Shown here piece by piece: positions 25,673-34,532 of a DNA stretch of 64,000 bases. The translations under genes and the position numbers were made by a program. The DNA is from JACKHO01 sp041398745 (GTDB lineage: Bacteria; Planctomycetota; Planctomycetia; Planctomycetales; Planctomycetaceae), in assembly GCA_041398745.1 (NCBI GenBank), contig JAWKUB010000006.1, positions 372,001 through 436,000 on the forward strand, in the 5' to 3' direction. The notes under the pieces were generated by a model, which did no database searches, had not been told where the DNA came from, and saw only the letters and a program-made list of their open reading frames with translations. Within the stretch, counting starts at the first letter, position 1. The number at the start of each line of letters is the position of its first letter.

Positions 25673-27898
25673 TCACTTTCGATTCGGCACGGCACCAATC
25701 GGGGAAATCGCGACTGCGCATGCTTTGTAGGACGGCTGTTTCGAGTAGGGATCGAAGACGGCGTCAGTGAGGCGGTTAGTGGCTTCGTAGTGCATTGGAA
25801 TGAAGATTTGTCCCGGTTGCACGTTGTGCGTGAGAAACGCTGTGGCCACCATTCTTCCACGCTGCGAAGAAACCAGAACCTGATCATTTTGCACGACACC
25901 AAGCGACTTTGCATCGACAGGGCTCAGTTCAACGAATGGTTGTTCGGGATACAATTTCCGCAACACAGCCGACTTACTTGTCCGCGTCTGCGTATGCCAC
26001 TGCGACGCCGATCCCCGACCCGTCAACAAAATGAACGGATACTTGGACGATGGCTTCTCGGTAAGAGGTCGCGGATCTTCAAACAGGAACTTCGCACGAC
26101 CATCGGGGTGGTAGAACTGGCCGTCGGCAAAAAGTCTTCGTTCCTTCATTTCATCTGCGTGCTGCTCCGCTTGCGTCTGGTGCGATTCCGTGAATGGCCA
26201 CTGAATCCCTCCGGCTCGATCAACATGCGCATGGTCCTGAATCCCGGTGATATCACACGGCATTCCCCGGCTGCATTCTTTCAACATGTCAAACACAGCT
26301 GCCGGTGATGACCACTTTGCAAACATCTCACCGCATCCCCAATGATGGGCAATGAGGCGGAAGATGTTGAAATCGGAAAGTGCCTGCCCCGGTGCCTTGC
26401 GAACCTTCTTAACCACTCCAATGCGACGTTCGGAGTTGATGAACGTTCCTTCCTTCTCCCCCCAGCCCGCAGCGGGCAGAACGAGGTCGGCCATGCGCGC
26501 GGTTTCTGTGCTGTGGTACATATCCTGCACGACGAGAAAGTCGAGCCGATCCAGAATCTCGCGGGCGTCGTTCTGGTTAATCCAGGAGTGCGCCGTGTTG
26601 GTGCATATGATCCAGAGTCCTTTGATTTTCCCTTTGAGGACTCCTTCCATGATTTCGTGATAGGCCCACGAATTCTCCGAAGGGATGACTGCTTCGTTGA
26701 TTCCCAGAATGCTGGCAACCTTCTTCCTGTGTTCGGAGTTGGCGAAATCATGCCCACCAAGCAGGTTGGTCGTGTTACTGAACAGGCGAGAGCCCATGGC
26801 ATTACACTGACCGGTAATGGAGTTCGCCCCGGTGCCCGGGCGTCCGATGTTCCCAGTCATCAATGCGAGGTTGATAATCGCCTGGGCAGTACGGACTCCC
26901 TGATGGCTCTGGTTCACCCCCATTGTCCACCAGAATGAGACGCGTTTGCCCAGGTGAATAGTCTCTGCAAACCGTTCGATTTGTTCCACAGAAAGTCCCG
27001 ACTCGGCGGATACACGCTCCAGTGAATAGTCCTGCACGTATGCCGCGAACTCTTCAAATCCGGTTGTGTGTGCCGCAATGTAATTCTGATCGACCCAGCC
27101 ACGTTCAATAAGGATTTTGGCAATTCCATACAGCAGCGTTTGATCACTCTTCGGAGCCAATGCCAGGTGCTGGGTGGCGTTCATGGCGGTTTCCGTCATT
27201 CGAGGATCGACCACAATGATTTCCGGGTCATGCGGATTCCGCATGACCCGTTCCCACATAATGGGATGTGCCAGACACAAGTTGCTGCCAACGAGCACAG
27301 TGACATCAGACTCTTCGAAGTCAGCGTATGTGTAGGGTGGGGCATCGAAACCGAAAGCCTGTTTGTAGGCCACGACCGCAGTTGCCATGCACTGGCGCGT
27401 GTTCCCATCGCCGTGCAGAATCCCCATCCCAAATTTTGCCAGTGCGCCGAGGAATGCCATTTCCTCACTGACCATTTGCCCCGTACTGATGAAAGCCACG
27501 GAATGCGGTCCGTGTTCAGCCTGAATTGACTTAAACCGAGCAACAAACTCCAACATTGCTCGATTCCAGTCGACCGGCTCAAACTGACCGCGAGAATTCT
27601 TCAGGAGTGGCGTGACAGCGCGATCGGGAGCGTCAAGAACTGTCAACGCCTCCCAACCCTTCGGGCAAGCCATACCCAGGTTGACGGGGTAATCGGTCGT
27701 CGGAGAAACGTTGATGGCCTCACCGTCACGCATGTGGACCGTGAGATTGCAACCCGTGGCACAGAATCCGCAGACCATTCCAGTGGTGGCGTTCGGTTTC
27801 AGCGTTGTTGGAACTTGCCCCAGACCGAAGTTTCCCGGTTCTCGCAGCAATTCCTGCGTGAGCGGTCCGGTACGTGCATACAGTAAGTCAGTAATCAT
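25673..27898 (-). CDS. molybdopterin nitrate reductase, catalytic subunit
   Basis: 741-residue molybdopterin oxidoreductase of the assimilatory/periplasmic nitrate reductase group (Nas/Nap type). A [4Fe-4S] site lies at the N-terminus (Cys43-x2-Cys46-x3-Cys50 and Cys78 in NLGMACPKG). The block GDGNTRQCMATAV holds Cys170, which should ligate molybdenum. MGVNQSHQGVRT and the later ADLVLPAAGWGEKEGT are family blocks, and the C-terminus is a MopB-binding domain. There is no Tat signal, so it is cytoplasmic, which fits nitrate assimilation. Its start overlaps the DmsB-DmsC fusion by 4 bp (ATGA). Electrons would come through that partner rather than a ferredoxin or flavin subunit. Last gene of the operon. 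Confidence 0.9.
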   Translation of the reverse strand: MITDLLYARTGPLTQELLREPGNFGLGQVPTTLKPNATTGMVCGFCATGCNLTVHMRDGEAINVSPTTDYPVNLGMACPKGWEALTVLDAPDRAVTPLLKNSRGQFEPVDWNRAMLEFVARFKSIQAEHGPHSVAFISTGQMVSEEMAFLGALAKFGMGILHGDGNTRQCMATAVVAYKQAFGFDAPPYTYADFEESDVTVLVGSNLCLAHPIMWERVMRNPHDPEIIVVDPRMTETAMNATQHLALAPKSDQTLLYGIAKILIERGWVDQNYIAAHTTGFEEFAAYVQDYSLERVSAESGLSVEQIERFAETIHLGKRVSFWWTMGVNQSHQGVRTAQAIINLALMTGNIGRPGTGANSITGQCNAMGSRLFSNTTNLLGGHDFANSEHRKKVASILGINEAVIPSENSWAYHEIMEGVLKGKIKGLWIICTNTAHSWINQNDAREILDRLDFLVVQDMYHSTETARMADLVLPAAGWGEKEGTFINSERRIGVVKKVRKAPGQALSDFNIFRLIAHHWGCGEMFAKWSSPAAVFDMLKECSRGMPCDITGIQDHAHVDRAGGIQWPFTESHQTQAEQHADEMKERRLFADGQFYHPDGRAKFLFEDPRPLTEKPSSKYPFILLTGRGSASQWHTQTRTSKSAVLRKLYPEQPFVELSPVDAKSLGVVQNDQVLVSSQRGRMVATAFLTHNVQPGQIFIPMHYEATNRLTDAVFDPYSKQPSYKACAVAISPIGAVPNRK

Positions 27899-29637
27899 GT
27901 CCGTGGACCTCCAGGCATGCGCGGGGCGGAGACGGCCGCGAAGAACAAGTAGCGTTCGAGCAATTCACCGGTGAGGCAAGCGACGAACAGCATGAACACA
28001 ATGAGAAACTGCTTCACTTCGAAACCTGTGGCAGCTGTACCCGATGCATCGGCCAACAGCAGTCCCGGCATAACAATTCCGCCGAGTACCCCGCACGCAA
28101 AGCGGGCCATTAAGTGACTTGCAAGAGGCCCAATCATCAACAGCGCCGAGCGTTTCAATGACGTGTTCCTGCGGTCGAACAAATGCAAGAACAAAGCTGC
28201 TTCCCAAACGAGCTTCACAGCGACGGAGACCATGAGACTTGCCGCGAGCGGACGTGCAAGTTGAGGCAGCAATTCCTCGGCTCCTCCACCGAATGTGGTC
28301 GACAACATGAGTGCCAGCCACGCCGTGGCAATGCCCAGGATGCATGATGTGAGAGTGAATCGGGTAACGGTCCGCTGCAGACTCCAGAATTCACGTTGCG
28401 TGAAGACATAAATCATGGCGGAACAGAACAGACCGACACCTCCACTCACCAGCACCAGTCCTCCCAGGCTGCGATGCAATCCTGGAATTGCACTGTCAAA
28501 CCAGACCGCTGCGGCATAAGCCGACGCAGCAGCGGCAAACAGTCCGAACCCGACGATTTCACGACTGAGCCACGAATGCCGCAGACCAATGATCGCGCGG
28601 AACGCATATTGCGGTCGGCCCAAATGCAATGTACTCGCCCCCAACGCCAGCAAGCCAAGCGCCAGTGCAAGTGTCGATTGAAAGGGACGAAAAGCTGCGA
28701 CGAGGTCAGGGTTGAGTTCGTAGTCAATAATCTGCCCGACAGCGAAAGCGCCAACTGAGAGTTGCGTCAGCACCAGCATGATGATCAGTGGCCAGTGAGG
28801 ATGCTGTGGGTTAATGGCATAGTAGTCAGCAGGCAGGACATTGCGTGGGAAAACGCGTTCCGTTTTGAACGTCGTTGTGGGGTAGGTGAAGTGCGGTTCC
28901 GGTGCGCCGGGGAGAAAGGGATCGACCTCCGCATTCTCACACACCTGAGCAATGTCGACGACCTTAATGCTGATCGCTTCATGCGGACACGACTGCACAC
29001 AAGCCGGGGCTTCTCCCGCGGATAGCCTGTCGGCACACATATCACATTTACGGACAATGCCTTTCGCGGAGTGGTACTTTGGGACGTCGTAAGGGCAAGC
29101 CAGCGTGCAGTACTGACAGCCAAAACATTGATCATCCAGATGACGCACAATACCGGTCGTGGCATCTTTCTCGTAAGCATCGACTGGACAGGCCGACATA
29201 CAGGCGGGTTCAATGCAATGATGACAGGCGGTGGTCACATGCTGCATAACGGGATTGGTCGCTGTCCCCCCGATCAGCAGTCCGACATCACGCCATGTTT
29301 CGGTTTCGTCCAGACCGTTCAACGAATGGCAGGCGACCACGCAAGCTTTGCAGCCCGAACAGGCATCGAGGTTCACTTCAAACGCATACTGCTCTCCGAC
29401 GCCGGGCGGTGAGGCCGGCATGAGCTTCGAGTAGTATTTTGCCTGACTAGGAAGTGTGCCGCTTGAGTGTTGCTGTGAGAATTCTTCAACGGCCGTCAAC
29501 TGCTGCTGCTCTTCGAGCAACAAGGCGAGCAGGCCATCGTTCGATCGCGGGCTTCCATAACTGGAACCGAACTGATCCACATCCCTTCCCGCAGTCTCGG
29601 AACGGCGTTCCGCATTTGTATCGATGGAGGTGCTCAC
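27895..29637 (-). CDS. DmsB-DmsC fusion: four-cluster ferredoxin plus membrane anchor
   Basis: 580 residues in two parts. Residues 85-225 hold sixteen cysteines in four groups (93/96/99/103, 138/141/146/150, 171/174/177/181, 198/201/213/217), the layout of DmsB/NrfC subunits with four [4Fe-4S] clusters. From about residue 285 to 575 there are eight transmembrane helices matching the DmsC quinol-oxidising anchor (including STLHLGRPQYAFRAI and SWLSREIVGFGLF). The family moves electrons between quinol and a molybdoenzyme. Start codon is GTG, overlapping the nitrite reductase stop by 1 bp (TAGTG). The context implies a membrane-tethered, quinol-fed nitrate reductase with its active site in the cytoplasm. 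B and C subunits are usually separate genes. Confidence 0.88.
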   Translation of the reverse strand: MSTSIDTNAERRSETAGRDVDQFGSSYGSPRSNDGLLALLLEEQQQLTAVEEFSQQHSSGTLPSQAKYYSKLMPASPPGVGEQYAFEVNLDACSGCKACVVACHSLNGLDETETWRDVGLLIGGTATNPVMQHVTTACHHCIEPACMSACPVDAYEKDATTGIVRHLDDQCFGCQYCTLACPYDVPKYHSAKGIVRKCDMCADRLSAGEAPACVQSCPHEAISIKVVDIAQVCENAEVDPFLPGAPEPHFTYPTTTFKTERVFPRNVLPADYYAINPQHPHWPLIIMLVLTQLSVGAFAVGQIIDYELNPDLVAAFRPFQSTLALALGLLALGASTLHLGRPQYAFRAIIGLRHSWLSREIVGFGLFAAAASAYAAAVWFDSAIPGLHRSLGGLVLVSGGVGLFCSAMIYVFTQREFWSLQRTVTRFTLTSCILGIATAWLALMLSTTFGGGAEELLPQLARPLAASLMVSVAVKLVWEAALFLHLFDRRNTSLKRSALLMIGPLASHLMARFACGVLGGIVMPGLLLADASGTAATGFEVKQFLIVFMLFVACLTGELLERYLFFAAVSAPRMPGGPRT

Positions 29638-32552
29638 TACGCCCCCTCAGTCGTTGCCGCAATTTCAACCTTTGCTTTATGAAATGCTTCCGTATGAATT
29701 CGATCTGTGGCGACGCCGTTCTCGATCAGCAGTTTGCTGACTGCATCCATGAAGTCGTTGGGGCCACAGAGGAAATAACGGCTTTCGGCGATCCCCGCAC
29801 CACATTGCGTCTGAATTTGCTCCCACGAAAGCCGTCCGCTTTCCCCTTCCCAGTTCGGATCGGGCTGTGACAACGTGACGAAGTACTGGAACGACGGCTT
29901 GGCCGAGGCCACTTCGAGACACTCGGAGTGGAAGATAATGTCCGCCTGAGTGCGCGCTCCGTACAAGAATGTGATCGGCCTTTCGATGCCTTTGTCACCC
30001 AGGTAGCGAACAATGGACATCATCGGAGTGATGCCACTTCCTGCGGAAATGAGCACCAAGGGCTCCGAATGCTTTTCAGGATCGAAGTAGAATCCTCCCT
30101 GAGCTCCTTTGATTTTCAGTCGCCCCCTCTTTTCCAGTTCCGAGAAGAGATAGGGCGTCACCTCTCCGCCGGGATTCAGCTTGATGGTGAAATCGAGTTC
30201 ACCGGGACGTGCTGGTGACGAACTGATGGTGAAGCTTTTCCAGACATCTACCCCGTTCACGGTCGCACAGACCTTCGCGAACTTGCCGGGAAAGTCAAAC
30301 GGAACCGTGCCCTCACTGTTGTCGAGCCGAAACGTGCGGACGTCTGGAGTTTCCTGAATGATGTCGAGTACCGTCAGTTCGGCTTCCACCGGACGAACAG
30401 GTCCCTTCTTGCCCGCCATTTGGGCACGCATCATCTCCAGTGGCGACATCTTGGTTTCCGCGAGGGCGGCGCCCGGCGTTGGCGGTCCACCAGCTGCTGT
30501 CGAGAGCCGAATGAACACGTTGCCGTTTTCAATGATGGCCTCATGACTTGTGACATCATTGCCGGGTGGGTCGAGACTGCATCCCGTGCAGACGTTGAAC
30601 GTCCAGTCGTGCCACGGGCAACTGACGACGCCGTTCTTGAATTCTCCATCTGCCAACGAAGCACCCTCGTGAGGACAGGCGGAGTCAATACACTTCACTC
30701 CTCCCTCGTACCGGAATAGAGCGTACTCTTTTCCACCGACCTCAACGGTCAGGCCAGACTTTTCAGGGATGTCTTCAAGCTTCGCCGCGAACTGGAATCC
30801 ATCAGATCGTGGTGCAGGTGCTTCGGGGGGAGCCTCGGTCTCGGCGGCAGTTGCCTTCGGCTCGACACCGTCTTCAATGCGAGCGAAGTGCCGACGCAAC
30901 CCCGCACAGCCGGGGCAGAAGACCGGAGGATCTTCACCACGATGCTGGAGGTTGCAGTTCTCGCAAACCCAGGTCGGTACAATGTAGTCATTGTCTCCGA
31001 CCTTCTCAGCTTCGGCGGCCTGAAGTTTTTCCCTCCAGTAGCTGCTGAACGTCTGACCGAGCCGGTGCTTCAAGTAGAACTCGTTAGTAACTTCTTCGAC
31101 AAGTTGCGGTAGCTGGTCAACATCGACCCCCAGCTTGTAAGGGAGTCCCATGTGAACCTGACCAGACAGGCCGCCGCCAAGATAAACGTCGAACCCTTCA
31201 CGTGTGCCGAGCAATCGCCGCACACGCACGCCTTTGAGCCCGATGTCTGCGGTGAAGTGCTGGGCACAACTGGAGGGGCAGCCGCTCATGTGAATGCGAA
31301 TTCCGTGCAGTTTGAGAGCCCTCTTGCGGAGCTTTTCGATGAGCTGAAACATGTGCCCTTTCGTCTCCGTCACGGCAATGTTGCAAAACTGACTACCCGT
31401 GCAGGCCATGGTGTTCCGCTCAAATTCATCAGCATGAACGCTCAGGCCAGCAGCAGCTGCTGCCGTCGCCGCTGCTCCTTTGAAACCGGTCGGAATGTTA
31501 ATAATGGCGATGCCCTGTTCCTGCGTGGTTCGCAGTTGGCCATCACCGAATTTCTTGCTGAGCAGCGCCAGCGACTCCAGTTGCTGCCACGTCATTCGTC
31601 CCAGCGGCACTGACAGGCCCATGGTCCACAGGTTGCGATCTTTCTGACGAAACCAGCCGACGAATTCTTCAGTCACCGAAGTCGGAATGGGCGGCTGAAT
31701 GGAAGGCTCCAGCCGGAAAGGGAGTTTCTCATCGAGCCAGTCAAGAACGCCGCCAACGCCAATTTCTTCAAGCAGGAAGCGAAGTCTTGCCTTGTTTCGC
31801 TTTTCGCGTGTTCCCTTTGCACGGAACAACTCAATGATGGCCTGCGTTACCGGTACTACCTGCTCGGGTGCCAGAAACACTGGCAAGTGCCACGCCAGCA
31901 TGGGATTCTGTCCCTGCGTTCCCGCGATGAGAAGCTGGAAGCCGACACGACCATCGCTCGTGCGAGCTGCCAGGAAGCTCAAGTCCTGCGTCCAAAAGTG
32001 CGCGGGATGATGCTCCGTCCCGTTGAAGCAAATGTTAAGCTTGCGGGGTAGGTCGGAAAACTCACGACTGTTGATGTAGATGGCATCAACGTCGTGACAA
32101 AGCTGACGCGTGTCGATAAGGTCCTCATCTACTAGACCACTGAACGGGTGTCCGAACACATTGCGGATGTTGTCGTGCCCAGTCTGCTTGGAATTCAGCC
32201 CGACTTTCTCCAGCCGTTCGGTAACTTTCGGAAGATGTTCAATTCCCAGCCCCTGGACCTGCAGGTTGGCCCGAGTGGTGACATCCACAATGCCGTGGCC
32301 ATATTCGTATGCAATGTGCGCGACCTCGCGAGCCTGCTCTGCTGACAGTTCATTGGCGGTAATCCGAATGCGATTCATGTACCGACCGGGAGTATCCCGC
32401 TTGCGGTAGAAGAATCCGTGCCATTTCATACGCTCCAAATCGTTACTGTCGATTTGGTCCATTGGTGTTTTCGATGCGGCGTGCTGCTGCACGTCGGTCC
32501 AGACATCGAACGGATGCTTTTCTGCTTTCCAAACTTCTACCGGATTCGCCAT
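29637..32552 (-). CDS. multidomain nitrite reductase: NirA-rubredoxin-Rieske-FNR fusion
   Basis: 971 residues with four modules. Residues 1-515 are a siroheme/[4Fe-4S] nitrite/sulfite reductase of the ferredoxin (NirA) type; the cluster ligands are Cys384-x5-Cys390 and Cys425-x3-Cys429. Residues 525-560 form a rubredoxin-like knuckle (Cys530, 533, 546, 549). Residues 585-685 are a Rieske domain (Cys626-x-His628 and Cys645-x2-His648). Residues 720-960 are an FAD/NAD(P)-binding ferredoxin reductase (WKSFTIS flavin site, ISAGSGITPMMS, LCGPNDFMD). The enzyme should reduce nitrite to ammonium with six electrons, and the fused modules offer a complete internal route from NAD(P)H. Followed by the DmsB-DmsC fusion with a 1-bp overlap; 96 bp downstream of the transporter. 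Confidence 0.9.
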   Translation of the reverse strand: MANPVEVWKAEKHPFDVWTDVQQHAASKTPMDQIDSNDLERMKWHGFFYRKRDTPGRYMNRIRITANELSAEQAREVAHIAYEYGHGIVDVTTRANLQVQGLGIEHLPKVTERLEKVGLNSKQTGHDNIRNVFGHPFSGLVDEDLIDTRQLCHDVDAIYINSREFSDLPRKLNICFNGTEHHPAHFWTQDLSFLAARTSDGRVGFQLLIAGTQGQNPMLAWHLPVFLAPEQVVPVTQAIIELFRAKGTREKRNKARLRFLLEEIGVGGVLDWLDEKLPFRLEPSIQPPIPTSVTEEFVGWFRQKDRNLWTMGLSVPLGRMTWQQLESLALLSKKFGDGQLRTTQEQGIAIINIPTGFKGAAATAAAAAGLSVHADEFERNTMACTGSQFCNIAVTETKGHMFQLIEKLRKRALKLHGIRIHMSGCPSSCAQHFTADIGLKGVRVRRLLGTREGFDVYLGGGLSGQVHMGLPYKLGVDVDQLPQLVEEVTNEFYLKHRLGQTFSSYWREKLQAAEAEKVGDNDYIVPTWVCENCNLQHRGEDPPVFCPGCAGLRRHFARIEDGVEPKATAAETEAPPEAPAPRSDGFQFAAKLEDIPEKSGLTVEVGGKEYALFRYEGGVKCIDSACPHEGASLADGEFKNGVVSCPWHDWTFNVCTGCSLDPPGNDVTSHEAIIENGNVFIRLSTAAGGPPTPGAALAETKMSPLEMMRAQMAGKKGPVRPVEAELTVLDIIQETPDVRTFRLDNSEGTVPFDFPGKFAKVCATVNGVDVWKSFTISSSPARPGELDFTIKLNPGGEVTPYLFSELEKRGRLKIKGAQGGFYFDPEKHSEPLVLISAGSGITPMMSIVRYLGDKGIERPITFLYGARTQADIIFHSECLEVASAKPSFQYFVTLSQPDPNWEGESGRLSWEQIQTQCGAGIAESRYFLCGPNDFMDAVSKLLIENGVATDRIHTEAFHKAKVEIAATTEGA

Positions 32553-32648
32553 CTTGAGCGCCTTTGAACTTCAATTCACTTCAAATCGCCCCGGCGTCGA
32601 CTGGTTCCCTGTCAGTCAACGCCGAGGGCGAGTTTTCAATTCTCACTG

Positions 32649-34046
32649 CTAACTGACAGCCTCAGCCGCCATAGCAACTGCAGGTCCCACAGGCACAGGT
32701 CGCATACGGTCGGCATTGGCCGCTTCGGTTGCTTCGCGTGCTTCGGTCTCGGCCTGTTCATTAAAGTTGACGGCAAAGGCGAGGAAGGATGAAACCGTGA
32801 CAGCAGCACCGAGAATGAAGAGAGCAGTCGGCCATTCAATTGCTTCCGACTTGAACAGGAAACCAGCGGCGACAGCCCCGGCGTTTCCGCCCGCTCCCAC
32901 AATTCCAGCAACCGACCCCAAGGCCTTCTTGTTGATGAATGGAACCACTGAGAATGTGGCTCCTTCGCTCATTTGTACGAACAGACTGAATACGATGAGA
33001 GTTGGAATCGCCAGGACCAGAATGCTCATTTGCGAGAACAGCATGAGTGCCAGTCCTTCGAGGAAGAGTGTGATGAACAGCCATTTCACTCGACCAGACA
33101 GGCCCCACTTCTCGCCGAATCGATCACCAAAGACACCGCCTAGCGTACGGGCGAAAATATTCATCAGACCGAACAAGCTGGCAATGAGTCCGGCGGCACC
33201 AACTGCTTTCAGAGGATCCATTTCCTTGAAGTAATCGAAGTAATCGAGGAAGTAGAGGGCGGCTACGTTGTTAATGGTCAATTCGATACCGAAACAGGCT
33301 CCGTAAATCACGAACAAGGCCCAGACGCGGTAGTCCTTGCAAGCGGCGAGGAACGAACCTCGAACAGTCTTGGATTCCGGGAGCTTGCCAGCCGCACGGA
33401 GGTCAGCAAAATTTCCTTCGGGAGTGTCTTGTGTCATGAAGTAGTACGCGACCCCAGTGATGGCGCAGAGAAGCCCGGCCACAAACATCGAAGCCCGCCA
33501 ACTCACGGCCTCCGAGAAGCCCAACGTTCCCACGAACATGGCGAACACCAACGGCATAACCAGCTGCGTGACACCGCCACCCAGGTTGCCCCAGCCGGCG
33601 GTCGTAGCGTTCGCCGTTCCCACACAATTGGGAGCAAACATGATGGAAGTGTGATACTGCGTGATAACAAACGAAGCCCCAATCACACCAATCGCGACGC
33701 GAAACAGCAGGAACGTCGTGAAATCATTCGCGAATCCAATGGCCATCACCGGGATGGCTCCAATGATGAGCATCCAGGTGTACGCGAGACGCGGACCGAC
33801 ACGATCGCACAGCCATCCGATAATCAGCCGGGCAATAACCGTCACCGCGACCGAACCAATAATGCACCAACCAATTTGCGACTTGGTGAGCTCGAGCTCT
33901 TCCCGCACCACTTTCATGAGCGGCGCAATGCCGAACCAGGCGAAGAAGCACAGAAAGAACGCAAACCACGACATGTGGAATGCCCGCATTTGCGGCGAAA
34001 AGAAGTCGAACAGCCGAATACGTGTCGCTTTACCTGAAACTTCCAT
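32649..34046 (-). CDS. NarK/NasA-type nitrate/nitrite transporter
   Basis: 465-residue major facilitator of the nitrate/nitrite porter family with twelve predicted helices. The two nitrate signatures are present: GWGNLGGGVTQ (residues 151-161) and GIVGAGGNAGA (380-390). Arginines on the substrate path are seen in RLIIGWLCDRVGPR and ARTLGGVFGDRFG. It imports nitrate (or exchanges nitrite) across the inner membrane for the downstream reductases. First gene of the operon, about 115 nt downstream of a predicted sigma-54 start site. The C-terminal tail is Ala/Glu-rich and cytoplasmic. Confidence 0.93.
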   Translation of the reverse strand: MEVSGKATRIRLFDFFSPQMRAFHMSWFAFFLCFFAWFGIAPLMKVVREELELTKSQIGWCIIGSVAVTVIARLIIGWLCDRVGPRLAYTWMLIIGAIPVMAIGFANDFTTFLLFRVAIGVIGASFVITQYHTSIMFAPNCVGTANATTAGWGNLGGGVTQLVMPLVFAMFVGTLGFSEAVSWRASMFVAGLLCAITGVAYYFMTQDTPEGNFADLRAAGKLPESKTVRGSFLAACKDYRVWALFVIYGACFGIELTINNVAALYFLDYFDYFKEMDPLKAVGAAGLIASLFGLMNIFARTLGGVFGDRFGEKWGLSGRVKWLFITLFLEGLALMLFSQMSILVLAIPTLIVFSLFVQMSEGATFSVVPFINKKALGSVAGIVGAGGNAGAVAAGFLFKSEAIEWPTALFILGAAVTVSSFLAFAVNFNEQAETEAREATEAANADRMRPVPVGPAVAMAAEAVS

Positions 34047-34154
34047 GACGTTCTCAAGGCCTTCTTTAGACGTGAATTCAACGAAATGGAACTACCCACC
34101 CCGTTTCAACGTTCTGAATTCAGCTCGAAACGACCTTGAGCGCCAGGTGCTGAG

Positions 34155-34176
34155 CTTGCGAATACGGGTTCGCAAG
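34155..34176. promoter_or_regulatory. palindrome overlapping the -12 element and start site
   Basis: CTTGCGAA-TACGGG-TTCGCAAG, a perfect 8-bp inverted repeat. One arm covers the -12 TTGC of the sigma-54 promoter and the other reaches the expected transcription start. It could be a repressor operator or a 5'-end hairpin. The rest of the 34047-34532 gap shows no gene. Confidence 0.4.
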
Positions 34177-34186
34177 TACCGTGCCA
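34172..34186 (-). promoter_or_regulatory. sigma-54 (RpoN) promoter of the nitrate operon
   Basis: On the minus strand the sequence reads TGGCACGGTACTTGC, matching every core base of the -24/-12 consensus (TGGCAC-N5-TTGC). It lies 126 bp upstream of the transporter start and points at it. The transcription start should be near 34160. Sigma-54 control of nitrate assimilation is well known in other bacteria and needs an enhancer-binding activator. Confidence 0.85.
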
Positions 34187-34532
34187 CTTCATCTTGAATG
34201 AATCACGCCAGATTTCCCTAGAAAAAACGCTCAGTTCGGCGCGTCGTCCTGCTCATGAAGCAGAACAGACAAACCGCAGCTCATGTGGACTTGCACTGAG
34301 TTCGCGCTTAAATGCGTACGGACCGTGCATGTTTAGGCCTTGCCGAGGTGAGCCCGTTACCTGAGTTTTCCGCTCGCGACGATTCTTCAGCAAAATCTCG
34401 ATGAAATCGATAATGAGCACTATCCCGACGAACTCGGATTGGGGAGCCATTCCAATTGCAGTCGATGTCCAGATTTAATGGATTCCGATGTTGGGATGGC
34501 GCACTGACCAACATCTCAGTGAACTTGCATGG

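Noticed and set aside
25285..25770. 161-codon open frame at the end of the nitrate operon
   Set aside because: Starts inside the terminator, overlaps the reductase C-terminus and shows no motif.
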